From Pythium myriotylum (lineage: Eukaryota; Oomycota; Peronosporomycetes; Pythiales; Pythiaceae): a stretch of 64,000 nt of DNA. Below, piece after piece: positions 40,901 through 49,884 of the stretch. The notes under the pieces are model-generated. The model was given only the letters and a program-made list of their open reading frames with translations, ran no database searches and was not told the origin of the DNA. The translations under genes were made by a program, and so were the position numbers. The DNA lies in the NCBI GenBank assembly GCA_023091665.1, contig JALJCQ010000001.1, positions 1,612,001-1,676,000 of the forward strand. Reading direction: 5' to 3'. The first letter of the stretch is position 1, and every line of letters begins with the position of its first letter.

Positions 40901-42616
40901 GTCGAACAGCGCGAGACAAGCGGCGTTGCTGGGGTAACCAATCGAGCGCCAGTCGATGGCCTCGGAAATGTAGATATCTTGCTCTTTGACAAAGACGAAC
41001 TCGTTGAATTGCGCCTGGAGCCGCTCATTTGCGTAGTTGATGCACAGCTGCTCAAATCCATTTTCTTCGAGACTCTCGAAACCGAAGATATCAAGGATAC
41101 CAATGGTCTTGATCTGGAGTCGCTCTTTGGGCGGAAGGCAGTCTCTGTAATTGATGCCATCGCTGAGGCGACTGACGAGCCACGTGAAGAGGCGACCGTA
41201 GATGGCCTTCGCGAACGACCGACTTGCGTCCTTCGATTGCTCAGCATTGAGCTTGAGTGTCACCACATCGTTACCGGCAGTGATTTCGCGCGTGAGCAAG
41301 AGCGACTTCAGGTGTTCCACTTCAACGCCAAGCAGTTCAGCACACTTTTCCAGGTGGAACGTCGACTTTTCCGTCACAGTCGCAGCTTCTTCTGGCGCAC
41401 CAGAGGCTCCAGTGTGTTGCTGCGTCACAGTGAAGTTGACGTTGCCGAGGTGGAGCAGCGCTGCGAGGATGCAGAAGATCTGTTCGCGCTCGTTCTCGTC
41501 GACTCCAGTGTCCTCGAAAGCTTTGACTGTCTGCTTGAATCTTTTAGCGTACTGCGCTGTGAGTGGATTCCGTCGCTTCGCCATGGTCTTGTTGCCTCCG
41601 CTGCCACCATAGGCGTTGAGCAGCTCATACTTACTGCCACGCTCGAGCCCGAGCTGGGCGAGCAGTTCAGCGTCGCCGCCTTCGAGCAGCTCATAGAAGA
41701 CATGGAAATTTCGTTCTTGTGGGGATTGATGGATGAGGCGCACCTTCTCCAGCAGATAGGACGCGATCTCAGCGCCGACGATCTGGTTTTGCCCGTCGAA
41801 CTGGATTTTGATGAACTTACCAAAGCGGCTCGAGTTGTCGTTTCGGATCGTCTGAGCGTTACCGAACGACTCGAGAATGGGGTTGGTCTGGAGGATACGA
41901 AGACCGATCTCCTGGACGTCGCCAGCGGCGGCGACATCGTCATCGTCGTACACGTCAGACCCACGTGAGGCTTCGATCTGTTTTTCGCTACCAACGTCAG
42001 CTGCAGCGGTAGCCGCCGAGGAAAAATCGTGGCCGACGGTGGTCAGGAACTTCATGAGGAACTTGGTCGATTCGGTCTTGCCCGAGCCGCTCTCGCCGCT
42101 CACGAGAATCGACTGGTTCTTGGCGTTGCGCCGGAGCAGCCCGCTGAAGGCCTTGCCGGCAATCGCAAACACGTGCGGCGTGGGCGCGGCGTCGCCGTCG
42201 TTCATGCCCTTGGTGCGCACGTTCGAGACCATGGCCGTCTTGTACTGCTCAATCACGTCGTCCGAGTAGAGGTCGACCTGCTTGAAGGGGTTCACGGCGA
42301 GCAGGATGTCTCCGATGGATGTGTAGATGCGGTCGTGCGTGAAGCGCTCGCTGAGCGCGTGGAGCAGCGCGGGTTCGTGGAGGTACTCGAGGTTGGTGAG
42401 GCACGAGAGCGAGGCAAAGTCGCGGCGCTTGTTGCGCAGGAAGATCTCATTGACGTCATCGCCGTCGCCTAGGTACTGGCGCGTGACGATGGTCTGCGAG
42501 TCCTCGAGCTTGACCTTGACGGCGCCCGTGGTGGCCATGTCCTGGCAGTCGAGCACGACGCCGGCAGCCCAGACGCATTCGTCGCTCTTGACCCAGACAT
42601 CGGTGCCGACGTCCAT
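37919..42616 (-). CDS. myosin heavy chain with IQ motifs and a C-terminal FYVE zinc finger
   Basis: The 1565-residue intronless product starts at ATG 42616. The motor domain is complete: P-loop GESGSGKTES (residues 174-183), switch I NDNSSRFGKF (about 259) and switch II DIFGFE (about 507), with an acidic insertion in loop 1 (DVYDDDD). About residues 900-1010 carry several IQ motifs for calmodulin-like light chains. A charged, coiled-coil and then Ser/Pro/Tyr-rich tail follows. A FYVE finger near 1413-1480 shows the RRHHCRMCG core and the RVCDAC motif. WSRN stands where WxxD is usual, a degenerate first element. FYVE domains bind phosphatidylinositol 3-phosphate on endosomes, so this motor probably moves endosomal cargo. 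Myosin-FYVE fusions are characteristic of oomycetes. Confidence 0.95.
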   Translation of the reverse strand: MDVGTDVWVKSDECVWAAGVVLDCQDMATTGAVKVKLEDSQTIVTRQYLGDGDDVNEIFLRNKRRDFASLSCLTNLEYLHEPALLHALSERFTHDRIYTSIGDILLAVNPFKQVDLYSDDVIEQYKTAMVSNVRTKGMNDGDAAPTPHVFAIAGKAFSGLLRRNAKNQSILVSGESGSGKTESTKFLMKFLTTVGHDFSSAATAAADVGSEKQIEASRGSDVYDDDDVAAAGDVQEIGLRILQTNPILESFGNAQTIRNDNSSRFGKFIKIQFDGQNQIVGAEIASYLLEKVRLIHQSPQERNFHVFYELLEGGDAELLAQLGLERGSKYELLNAYGGSGGNKTMAKRRNPLTAQYAKRFKQTVKAFEDTGVDENEREQIFCILAALLHLGNVNFTVTQQHTGASGAPEEAATVTEKSTFHLEKCAELLGVEVEHLKSLLLTREITAGNDVVTLKLNAEQSKDASRSFAKAIYGRLFTWLVSRLSDGINYRDCLPPKERLQIKTIGILDIFGFESLEENGFEQLCINYANERLQAQFNEFVFVKEQDIYISEAIDWRSIGYPSNAACLALFDDKSNGLFSLLDQECLIPKGSNQALTSKYYRYHGGADVDGILPQGSQKYTLPQLVTSFGRYLHPSGSDKDDEKLHAGSNAPFTASKMDRVNHQFVIKHFAGRVRYGIDQFLEKNQDSLPTDATQVLACSENEIVAMIGAGEGIEDAPDPNGRGRARSRSRSSLLRAPSVSFQFRGQLDLLIDEIGHTEAHYIRCLKPNEEKRSGLFDRHRMVEQLRSVGVLEALRIARAGYSARLTHDTFADMFSCYKYRLQKSGHLRPDMSRAELCKALMAVLLDEINVENHRTIGPPLKTLLRADNAKFNAAVQVYGVQLGRTIVFCKTTTYNEFTRLRLRLRDNAARNIQRIAVGYQQRQTYLLMKRAAIKVQTQVRRHQAVKFVARLRQLHRRVAAHRIQRCIRKAAARNRERRRVAAHSIQRCIRKALARNRELDAMIAVYRLRRSFVHFRLGVSISKAESKVVPVVEAPEPQPVEAELPPVLPVRSNPVVSDNDSIGRNVEQPVVSDSDEKEEQRSKARVSKDDKPKRQSSRRERVSSEEPEQEDGEDEALRHEIERLQKMLGEQKARAKARSGRSRVGSMDASHAAAAASRRQRSRRSMSMDKSDGDEDLGRDEREPRALPLPRRAKSVTHARDLEHVSKLTRRIEELDAKCRQLERLVSRPPMGSGYDDRYSQNLRGHGIAYGSRRRYSIAHSDGSNGYSDSGYDPQSSGAPGSGGSGVESLIWSIQQQMDMLRQSVAYQHEEAALQARHEAHTMSFASSQPTRSSTVTSNSSSTHQGPFDGPLHEGTEVDGFPPLASPSRTNSDPHVGGFYGYHGAMTPPSEASFHVGASSRHPSYPYGPPRVVKWSRNTHCHECQEPFTLFTRRHHCRMCGNSFCHEHSSRRVALLGMGFDDEPQRVCDACFVEYQAQAAASPDYYGRSATPTSVRSAVPYGHGPQPMYRQRSFSQQYYPPAPLPTHPHHHYGNHPPLPRYPTPYYGASPLPPPAPPSAHAAAI
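39620..39751 (-). repeat. two 66-bp tandem copies encoding duplicated IQ motifs in the myosin
   Basis: Copies at 39620-39685 and 39686-39751 are nearly identical and in frame, each encoding a 22-residue unit with IQRCIRKA. The high DNA identity points to a recent duplication or gene conversion. Confidence 0.85.
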
Positions 42617-43340
42617 GGTGGGCGGGGGGAAAGAGGGAGTGGGGTTTGTTTCACTTGATGTGCTCGGAGGGGGCGATGTGGTGGTGGATGCCCACTTCGC
42701 GGCAGACGGAGCGGCCCAGTGACTAGTTCAAGCGCAAGTCCGGACCGCACGCTGTACCCAGGCACGCGCGGCGCTGGCTTGGTGCGGGGGGCAGTGAGCG
42801 GCTGGGGGGGGCGACGGGGGCCCGACGTCGGAAGATGGAGGAGCGAGTTGTGAGGATGGGACACGGCTGCGCTCCGGGGCTGCATAACGAAATGCAGAGC
42901 GACGGGAGAAGCGAAGAAGAAGAGGAGCTCCTCGACGGACGACCGACACAGTCACAGACGGTGAGCGCCAGATGACGTGGCCGCTCTCTTAAAGCCGGGA
43001 AAAGCGACGCCTTGGCTCGGTTCTGTGCGTCGCAAACCAAGAGTGTCGCGTCACAATCGGGCTTAAGAGAAGGTGGCCTGTCCCTTGCGCCGCGCGCCGA
43101 GTTCTTCGTGGCCTCGCCGATGGCTACGTCCGCTGGCTGGAGAACAGCGCGCGCGAGCCGTCGCCATAGAGAGAAGGAGAACCCAGTGGCGCGCCGCTCA
43201 CGCTGGCGACTCGCCACTCTTCCCCGGCGAGAAGCTCCCGTGTGAAACGGGCGCCAGACTTCGCAACCACAATCATTCCAAAAGTTTCACTTGACCTCTC
43301 CCCGAGTTACGGTTACGATACATGTACCCAGGTACGGTCA

Positions 43341-43368
43341 GAGTGATGGTCACAGTGAACCATCACTC
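43341..43368. repeat. perfect 10-bp inverted repeat upstream of the stomatin-like gene
   Basis: GAGTGATGGT (43341-43350) and ACCATCACTC (43359-43368) are exact reverse complements with an 8-nt loop. It lies 64 bp upstream of the TATA-like box and could be an operator for a dimeric regulator. Confidence 0.5.
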
Positions 43369-43431
43369 GGCTGAGTTGATTACCCAGTTAATTGCAATCA
43401 CCCGAACTCAGGTGCATGGGTTATAAATCAG

Positions 43432-43437
43432 CCGTCC
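43432..43437 (+). promoter_or_regulatory. TATA-like box (TATAAA) of the stomatin-like gene
   Basis: TATAAA lies 70 bp upstream of the ATG at 43507. Canonical TATA boxes are uncommon in oomycete promoters, so this is tentative. Confidence 0.4.
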
Positions 43438-43506
43438 GGTGGGTTGTTGGGTGGTTTCCCCGGCCCACATCGCCGGCGCCGCTGACACCAGATCCGAATT
43501 GGCCCA

Positions 43507-44705
43507 ATGCTGACCGCGCGCGCGACGAGGCTGGCGCGCCAGGCGCTCGCGCGACAGCCGCGGCGCTTCCTCCATGTCTCGCGCCCCTTGCTCGCGCCCT
43601 ACGACGAGTCGCCCTCGCGTCTGCGAGAGACGCCCGTCAATCTGGTACGCTGACCCGCTGAGGAGCTCCCAACTGCTGACCAGCGTATTGACGGACGTGA
43701 CCACAATGTTCTAGGGCGTGCTCATTGTGCCGCAGCAGCGCGCGTGGGTGGTCGAGCGCTTCGGCAAGTTCCACAGCGTGTTGTCCCCGGGCCTGCATTT
43801 CCTGATCCCTGTCGTGGACAAGATCGCGTACGTCCACTCGCTCAAAGAAGAGGCGATCAAGATCCCGGGCCAATCGGCGATCACCAAGGACAACGTCACC
43901 ATCAACATTGATGGTGTGCTCTACGTGAAGATCATGGATCCGTACAACGCCAGTTACGGTGTCGAAGATCCTCTCTACGCTGTCACGCAGCTTGCGCAGA
44001 CGACCATGCGTTCTGAACTCGGCAAGATCACACTCGACAAGACGTTTGAAGAGCGCGAGTCTCTCAACAAGAACATTGTCGAGTCGATTAATCAGGCGTC
44101 CGAGGCTTGGGGTATCAGGTGCTTGCGTTATGAGATCCGAGATATCACGCCACCAAAGAGTGTGAAGGCAGCCATGGACATGCAGGCGGAAGCTGAGCGA
44201 AAGAAGCGCGCTGAGATCTTGGACTCGGAGGGTGAACGTCAGGTATGCGAATTCCGTAAGGACGTGGAATCCTCAGGTGGGTTAATGTGGTTCATTCTGC
44301 GAGTAGGCGTACATCAACGTTGCCGAGGGTAAGAAGCGCGCTGCAGTCCTGGAGGCCGAAGGTAATGCTGCGGCTATCTTGGCGCGCGCGAACGCCTCGG
44401 CGGAGGCTATCAACCGCCTCTCCGTGGCGATCGGCAAGTCAGGCGGCAATGATGCGGTCGCGCTTCAAATCGCCGAGAAGTACGTCGACGCTTTCGGCAA
44501 GATTGCGAAGGAGAGCACGACTGTGTTGCTGCCGTCCAACACGAACGATCCGTCGTCGATGGTCGCGTCTGCCCTGGCGATCTTCAACAACATTCAGAAG
44601 AAGAATGGCCACCGAACGCTGACGGACGCGGCTGCCACTCCAGAGAAGATCGAGGAGTACACACTGGACAGCTTGGACGACCAGCCGACCGACCGAAAGT
44701 TCTGA
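43507..44705 (+). CDS. STOML2: stomatin-like protein 2, mitochondrial (SPFH/prohibitin family)
   Basis: Three exons are inferred: 43507-43644, 43715-44242, 44307-44705. The introns are 70 nt (GTACGC...CTAG) and 64 nt (GTATGC...GTAG), all phase 0, giving 354 residues. The N-terminus is rich in Arg, Ala and Leu with no acids for 35 residues, a mitochondrial presequence. The SPFH core ([60 protein letters not shown]) and the helical region with [27 protein letters not shown] match SLP2 closely. SLP2 forms rings in the inner mitochondrial membrane, binds cardiolipin and prohibitins, and stabilises respiratory complexes and the i-AAA protease. Exon 1 contains essentially only the targeting sequence. 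Confidence 0.92.
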
Positions 44706-45147
44706 ACGAGTCTGCGACAGACGAAGGAAGAGAGGAAACGTCGGAGCGGCTGAGCAGCTAGTAGTCAGATGAAGAACCGCGAAAGAATTCTCTGGTGATA
44801 ATCGATTGCTCGCACTCGTGTCTCCATGAGTGTTTGTCGTGCCTGTAATCAGAAATAACCACCCAGTGATCCATACAAAAACCAAGAGAAGTCTGCTACA
44901 GACGCTGTAAACGAATGTGGCTGATTCACGAGGACGACGTGTTGGCGGACTCGCGAGAGACGTCGGATGTCACTAAGCGACTCTCCATGCCCAGCCACAA
45001 GCAGGGACTTCACGTATTCCCTCTTTCGAGTGACCTCCTGCTCCTCAACACTGGCCACTGCCGTTGATGCCAACGTGCGTCATCTCGCTCGGTGGCTGTC
45101 GCCTCTTCCTGCATCTCCTGCTGCTCCACGAGCTCTCGGGCGTGGCC

Positions 45148-46065
45148 ATGAAGAGCCAGGAAGTGATGATCGGCATCTGCGGCGGCGTCGGGCCGGCGGC
45201 CGGGCTGCTGCTCCACCAGATCATCCTCGAGAACACCGAGGCCGACGGCGCCGACCAAGGCCACCTCAACGTCTGCCACTTCTCGCGCTCGCAGGACATG
45301 ACCGACCGCACCGAGTACCTGCTCCACGTGGCCAACCCCGTCGCAGGCAAGCACGCGGTCGAGAACCCGGCGCACGGCATGGCGCGCACGTTCGAGATGA
45401 TGCGCGCGGCTGCGAGCCAGGGCAAGGCGCGACTGGTCGCCGGCGTGCCCTGCAACACCTTCCACGCCAAGCCGATCTGGGACGAGTTCCTGCGGCTCAC
45501 CAGCACTGCGAACGGCGACATCGCCCACGTCCACATGCTGGAAGAGACGGTGCGGTTCATCAAGCTCTACGCGCCGGCCTGCACGCGCATCGGGCTGCTG
45601 TCCACGACCGGCACGAGAGAATCGCGCGTGTACCACGATCTCATGGAGCCACTTGGGTACCACATCATCGAAATTCCCATGGCACTGCAGAATGAACTCC
45701 ACGAATCTATCTACGACACCTCGTGGGGAATCAAAAGCACGGCGCCAGCTGTGAAGCCTCGCTGCGTCGCCAACTTCCATCGGTACGCCCGAATGCTGCG
45801 TGAGCTCGGCGCCGAGGTCATTGTCATGGGCTGTACGGAGATTCCTTTCGCCTTCGCGGGCAAGAAGTGGGTGGCGGGAGCGTTGCTCATCGACCCGATG
45901 GTCGCACTCGCGCGTGCGCTGATCCGAGAAGCCGACCCGGCTAGGCTGAAACGTTACGAGATCGAGTCGCCTTGGCCGCGCCAGATCTCAAAGCTCTCTA
46001 GCTCAGCGCCGTTGTGTTCAGGCACGGTCCGCACAACGAAGACGCGCTTTTGGCAACCGAAATGA
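45148..46065 (+). CDS. aspartate/glutamate racemase-family protein
   Basis: A 305-residue product begins at the ATG 45148, where the family core (IGICGGVGPAAG) starts within a few residues. An in-frame ATG at 45067 would add 27 mostly hydrophobic residues that could be a targeting sequence. The two catalytic cysteines of the PLP-independent Asp/Glu racemase fold are present: Cys102 in VPCNTFH and Cys229 in MGCTEIPF. Such enzymes interconvert L- and D-amino acids or act on related hydantoins and malonates. Substrate choice cannot be read from the sequence. The family is mainly bacterial, so an ancient bacterial origin is plausible, but codon use matches the neighbours. It is tail-to-tail with the next gene (44 bp). 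Confidence 0.85.
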   Translation: MKSQEVMIGICGGVGPAAGLLLHQIILENTEADGADQGHLNVCHFSRSQDMTDRTEYLLHVANPVAGKHAVENPAHGMARTFEMMRAAASQGKARLVAGVPCNTFHAKPIWDEFLRLTSTANGDIAHVHMLEETVRFIKLYAPACTRIGLLSTTGTRESRVYHDLMEPLGYHIIEIPMALQNELHESIYDTSWGIKSTAPAVKPRCVANFHRYARMLRELGAEVIVMGCTEIPFAFAGKKWVAGALLIDPMVALARALIREADPARLKRYEIESPWPRQISKLSSSAPLCSGTVRTTKTRFWQPK

Positions 46066-46109
46066 AATTTAGAGTCTGTATAACATCAAGAAAAACGTAT
46101 TTATTCCGA

Positions 46110-47093
46110 TCATAAGAGACCCGTGAACTGATTGAGGAATGCAGTTGCTTTAACGGCTGCCTCCTTGTCTACTTGAGAGTCTTGGGGAATCTTCGATGAG
46201 TCATCCGCGACCGCTGTGACTCCAAGTTGCTGCTGCTTGAGTTTCTCTAATCGCATTTTCTTACGGAGCTGCTTGTCCGTCATGCCCTTTGCCGCCTGTT
46301 TCGCTTGTTCCACACCAGCGTGGACTTGCTCAAGGAATTGTTTCTCGGATACTTTGAGAGTCTTCTCCCACTGTGAAACAACGAAGCTGCCGCTTGTGGT
46401 GCCAGACGCCTGGGTCTCAGAGTCTTGACGCCGTTTATCCTCGAAGTACAAAGTCTCAGGCTGGGGCTGCTGCTGACTACTCGCGTATTCCAAATGCGCG
46501 GCACTACCCCGCTGGACACGACGCGAGCGTCCGAACTCATCCGTGATCTCGATGGTCTCGTCCTCGAACTCGCCGTCGTCAACATTCTCATGGGCTTGCG
46601 TACTTCTACGCTTCTCATCAAAGTTCACGAGGCACTCCTTAGCGGCAGCTGCTGGCACAGCCTCGCGCTTGCCCTGCATCATTTGTTCGTACATCTTCGC
46701 TTTCTGCTCGAGCATCCGTCGGGACTTCTCCTGGAGCGCGGCGTCGTCGTCCTCGTCGTCTACATCCAACTCGCGGTCTCGCTCGTCGCGGCGACGGCGC
46801 TCGTCGACACCTCGGTTCTTGCCGCTCCCACTGGCCTCGCGACTCTGCTTCTTCGCTTTGAGACGTGCGTAGACGCTCTTGCCGCGCGCGTCGCTGTCAT
46901 CCGACCGGTGCCGGCGTCGCGATCCGCCGTCGTCGCCTCCGACGGCCTCCTGCAGGCGCCGCTTGCGCTCCTTGCGCTCCTGCTCCTTCTGGAAGACGAC
47001 GGCCTTGAGATCCAGAATCGACTTGGAGTCAACTTTGATCTCCTTGGCCTTGGACGGCAGCAGCGCCGACTCCGTGAGGAACCCGAGCGACAT
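46110..47093 (-). CDS. CCDC174-like nuclear coiled-coil protein
   Basis: The 327-residue intronless product starts at ATG 47091-47093, two codons inside the open frame. Family-like features in order are an N-terminal SILDLKAVVFQKEQERKERK helix, a Ser/Arg/Asp-rich basic stretch, SRRMLEQKAKMYEQMMQGK, LVNFDEK and then TDEFGRSRRV. The last is the most typical short motif of the CCDC174 family. The C-terminal half is Gln/Glu/Lys-rich coiled coil. Human CCDC174 associates with the exon junction complex. A role in RNA metabolism is therefore inferred by homology only. It is head-to-head with the channel gene, 218 bp between ATGs. Confidence 0.72.
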   Translation of the reverse strand: MSLGFLTESALLPSKAKEIKVDSKSILDLKAVVFQKEQERKERKRRLQEAVGGDDGGSRRRHRSDDSDARGKSVYARLKAKKQSREASGSGKNRGVDERRRRDERDRELDVDDEDDDAALQEKSRRMLEQKAKMYEQMMQGKREAVPAAAAKECLVNFDEKRRSTQAHENVDDGEFEDETIEITDEFGRSRRVQRGSAAHLEYASSQQQPQPETLYFEDKRRQDSETQASGTTSGSFVVSQWEKTLKVSEKQFLEQVHAGVEQAKQAAKGMTDKQLRKKMRLEKLKQQQLGVTAVADDSSKIPQDSQVDKEAAVKATAFLNQFTGLL

Positions 47094-47311
47094 GGTCACG
47101 ACGTGGTCGTGGTGTCGGCTTTTTTGGTTCTCTTGGAGAGGTTTGTCCCTTGTTTATACCCTTCAAGAAGGGACATCTAACAGTCCCTCGTTCTCATTTA
47201 TTCTCGGAACATGGGTACACATAGGCAACATGGGCTAAATCGGGGAGCATTGGTGTTCGCCTCGCACAACGCATCACTCTCCGCGTCACCGACCCGTCCG
47301 AAGACGCCACG

Positions 47312-49810
47312 ATGAGCCACTGGCTGCATGCTCGCGCTGGGCGAGTGATCCCGAGCGTCAGGGCCCCGTCAGCCGAGGACGAGCCGCCCTCGGCGACGAC
47401 CGCACCCTCGGGCACGCAGCTCAAGCTGCCGGCGCGGAAGAACGCGTCCATCCGCGGACTGCGACGCTCGTCAACATTTAAGTCGATCGGAAGTCTGCTT
47501 CTCATGGCCACGAGCGGTACGGGCACACAGATCAATGTGCTGCGGACGTCCATCATGGAAATGCACGAGCGCGTGCGGTATCATTGGGTGCTTCACCCGC
47601 TCTCGGGCTGGAAGACACTCTGGGATCTCATCAGCGCATTCGTCGTCATCTTCTACTCATGGATGATCCCTTTCATGCTGTGCTTCGACTGGTACGTGCT
47701 CCCCAAGGAGATGAAGATCTTCCTTAAGGTGCTAGATATTTGGGGGTTTCTCGATATTGCGCTGCGGTTCCGCACGGGAATTATCGAATACGGCGCAGTT
47801 CGGATGAAGCCCGCGGATATACGCAAGGCCTACGTCTACTCGGTGTGGTTCCCTGTCGACCTCGCCTCGACTATTCCATTCGAGTACTTCATTGCGGATC
47901 CGAACGACGCCGGGACGCGCAAGACCATCAAGATGATCAAGTACATCAAGTTGCCCCGCCTACTTCGCATTGGTCGATTCCTCAAGTACGTGCGCAAGTA
48001 CAAGCGCTACAGCAGCATGGTGATCGCGCTCAACTCGCTGCTATTTCTCTCCCATGTCGCGGGCTGTTTATGGGTCGCAATCCTGAGCCCTTGCGGAGGA
48101 GACGAACTCGTCCTCGAAGAGCGGTGCAGGCCGGGCAACGAGATGAGAATGTACTGGATCGCGTTCCACCACGGTGTGGTTTCAATGCTCGGCATCTCAG
48201 CCAACCACATCGAGTCGGCCGACCAAATTCTCAGCGGCGCCTACCACAAGGCAAGCCACCAGGTTGGTTCTGACATTTACGTTTGGGGAACCTTCGTTTC
48301 CGTCTTTGGAGCAATCGTCACTGCCTCGCTCTACGGCACGATAATCAACCTGGTGCAGAGCTGGAACCGCGCTGAAAACGCATTCCGCAAGCGGATGGAT
48401 CACATTTCACACGAGATGGATGCGCTGTCGCTGCCCAAGCACATCCGAGTAGGTAACCTACGACGCATCGGCCACTGCGCTGCTAAATCCGCTGAATCTG
48501 TGATTGTAGGCGCGAGTGACCGCTTACTATGACTACCTCTGGCTAAACGTACGTAGGGTCTGAGGGGCAAAATGACTTGTGTGTGTCACCTTAACGAGTT
48601 CATGTGATCGCAGAACCGCACTTTCTCTGAGCAGCTCAACCTGCTGAAAGACGAAGGCATGTCAATTGGCCTCCGACAGCAAATCGCCATTTATCTCTTC
48701 AAGGACCATTTGCAAAAGATTCCGTTCTTCCAGCTCGCGACAGACTCGGTGCTGGGCATGATCTGCATGCAGCTTCACCAAGTGATATACATGCCCGAAG
48801 ACTACATCATCCGGGAAGGCGAGATTGGTCGTGAGCTCTTCATGATCGTCAAAGGAATCGTGCGAGTGATGCCGCTCAAGAACGCCACCCAAAATGCAGA
48901 AGTCAAGAAGATTCTGCTCGGCGAAGGCGATTTTTTTGGGGAGATTGCTGTGGTTATGGAAGTTGAGCGCACGCGTAGCGTCAAAGCTGAGTGCGTATCG
49001 GAGCTTTGCATTCTCTCTCGCGACGGCTTCGATAAGATACTGGTCGAGTTCCCAGAGTTTGCCACGGCAATGAAGCGCTTGATCATCAAGCGTGTGAGCG
49101 AAATGTGGAATATCGATGGTAAAGAGAAGATTGAGAAAATGACTCTGTTGGCCGACTACCAGATGAAGAAGAAGATCGCAACCTACAACCATGTCCGCAA
49201 GCTCAAGAGTACGGCCAAAGTGATTCAGACCTTCGTACCGCGGCTTTCCAGACTTGTGAAAGACCCCGTTCCGGCTGAAGCTCTTGGCATGGATGAAGCG
49301 GAGTTGGCTGATTTGCGCAATGAAGCGGCCGCAGAAGCCCCTGTGACTATTCTGACTCCTCGTGGGACTTCAGATTTAAACATTTCGCCGGCTGGGCTCG
49401 ACTCGATCCGGGAGACAGATCAGGAGAACGACTCATTCCATCGGCCTGGCTCACCAAGAAGAGAAATGGGGGTTCCGCTTCGAGTTGGGTCAAGTACTCT
49501 AAGAATCAACAAGCATCGCGAGGAGCCGTCTGCTTTCTCACAGTCTCCACGTAGCGAAAAACAAGATGACATGAATGGTGAACCAAACCATTTGACTACT
49601 CGAATTGACAGCTTAGAGGCCCAGATCGTTGTTATCGAGAAGAAAATTGACGATCGAATGGAGGAAGTGAATTCAAAAGTTGGCCAGATATTGAACGCGT
49701 TAGATCGGCTGATGTCAAGTAATGCGACCACAACGCACCATGTGAACGGAAGTCCACTAATCCTTCCTCCTATCCATCGCGACAACAGAGCTTCCAAGGA
49801 AACCCCTTGA
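47312..49810 (+). CDS. cyclic-nucleotide-gated-type (CNG/EAG superfamily) ion channel with an atypical pore
   Basis: Three exons are inferred: 47312-48448, 48510-48548, 48614-49810. The introns are 61 nt (GTAGGT...GTAG) and 65 nt (GTACGT...GCAG), and the middle exon is 39 nt; 790 residues. Six membrane segments are visible: S1 near LISAFVVIFYSWMI, and S4 with regularly spaced basic residues (KLPRLLRIGRFLKYVRKYKR). The C-linker follows, then a cyclic-nucleotide-binding domain with FFGEIAVV and RTRSVKAE in the phosphate cassette. The tail is Ser/Pro-rich with a final coiled coil (LEAQIVVIEKKIDDRMEEV). The pore helix is followed by SMLGISANHIESAD where GYG or GFG would be expected, so potassium selectivity is unlikely. 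Ligand and ion are unknown. Exon 2 is needed to complete the C-linker (TAYYDYLW). Confidence 0.88.
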
Positions 49811-49884
49811 AGTAAATCGGGGGGAGTTGAATGTACAACTGGGTGTGATAAGGAGAAGTTCTATCGAGCTTGCTGATGGAAATT

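Larger units (their letters stand above)
42617..43506. other. divergent intergenic region between myosin-FYVE and stomatin-like genes
   Basis: No gene is seen in this 890-bp region; overlapping frames on both strands are Arg/Ser/Pro-rich and lack motifs. It contains the hairpin at 43341-43368 and a TATA-like box at 43432-43437. It should hold the promoters of both flanking genes. Confidence 0.5.

Noticed and set aside
40715..41968. 417-codon plus-strand frame opposite the myosin motor
   Set aside because: It is antisense to conserved myosin switch and P-loop coding sequence.
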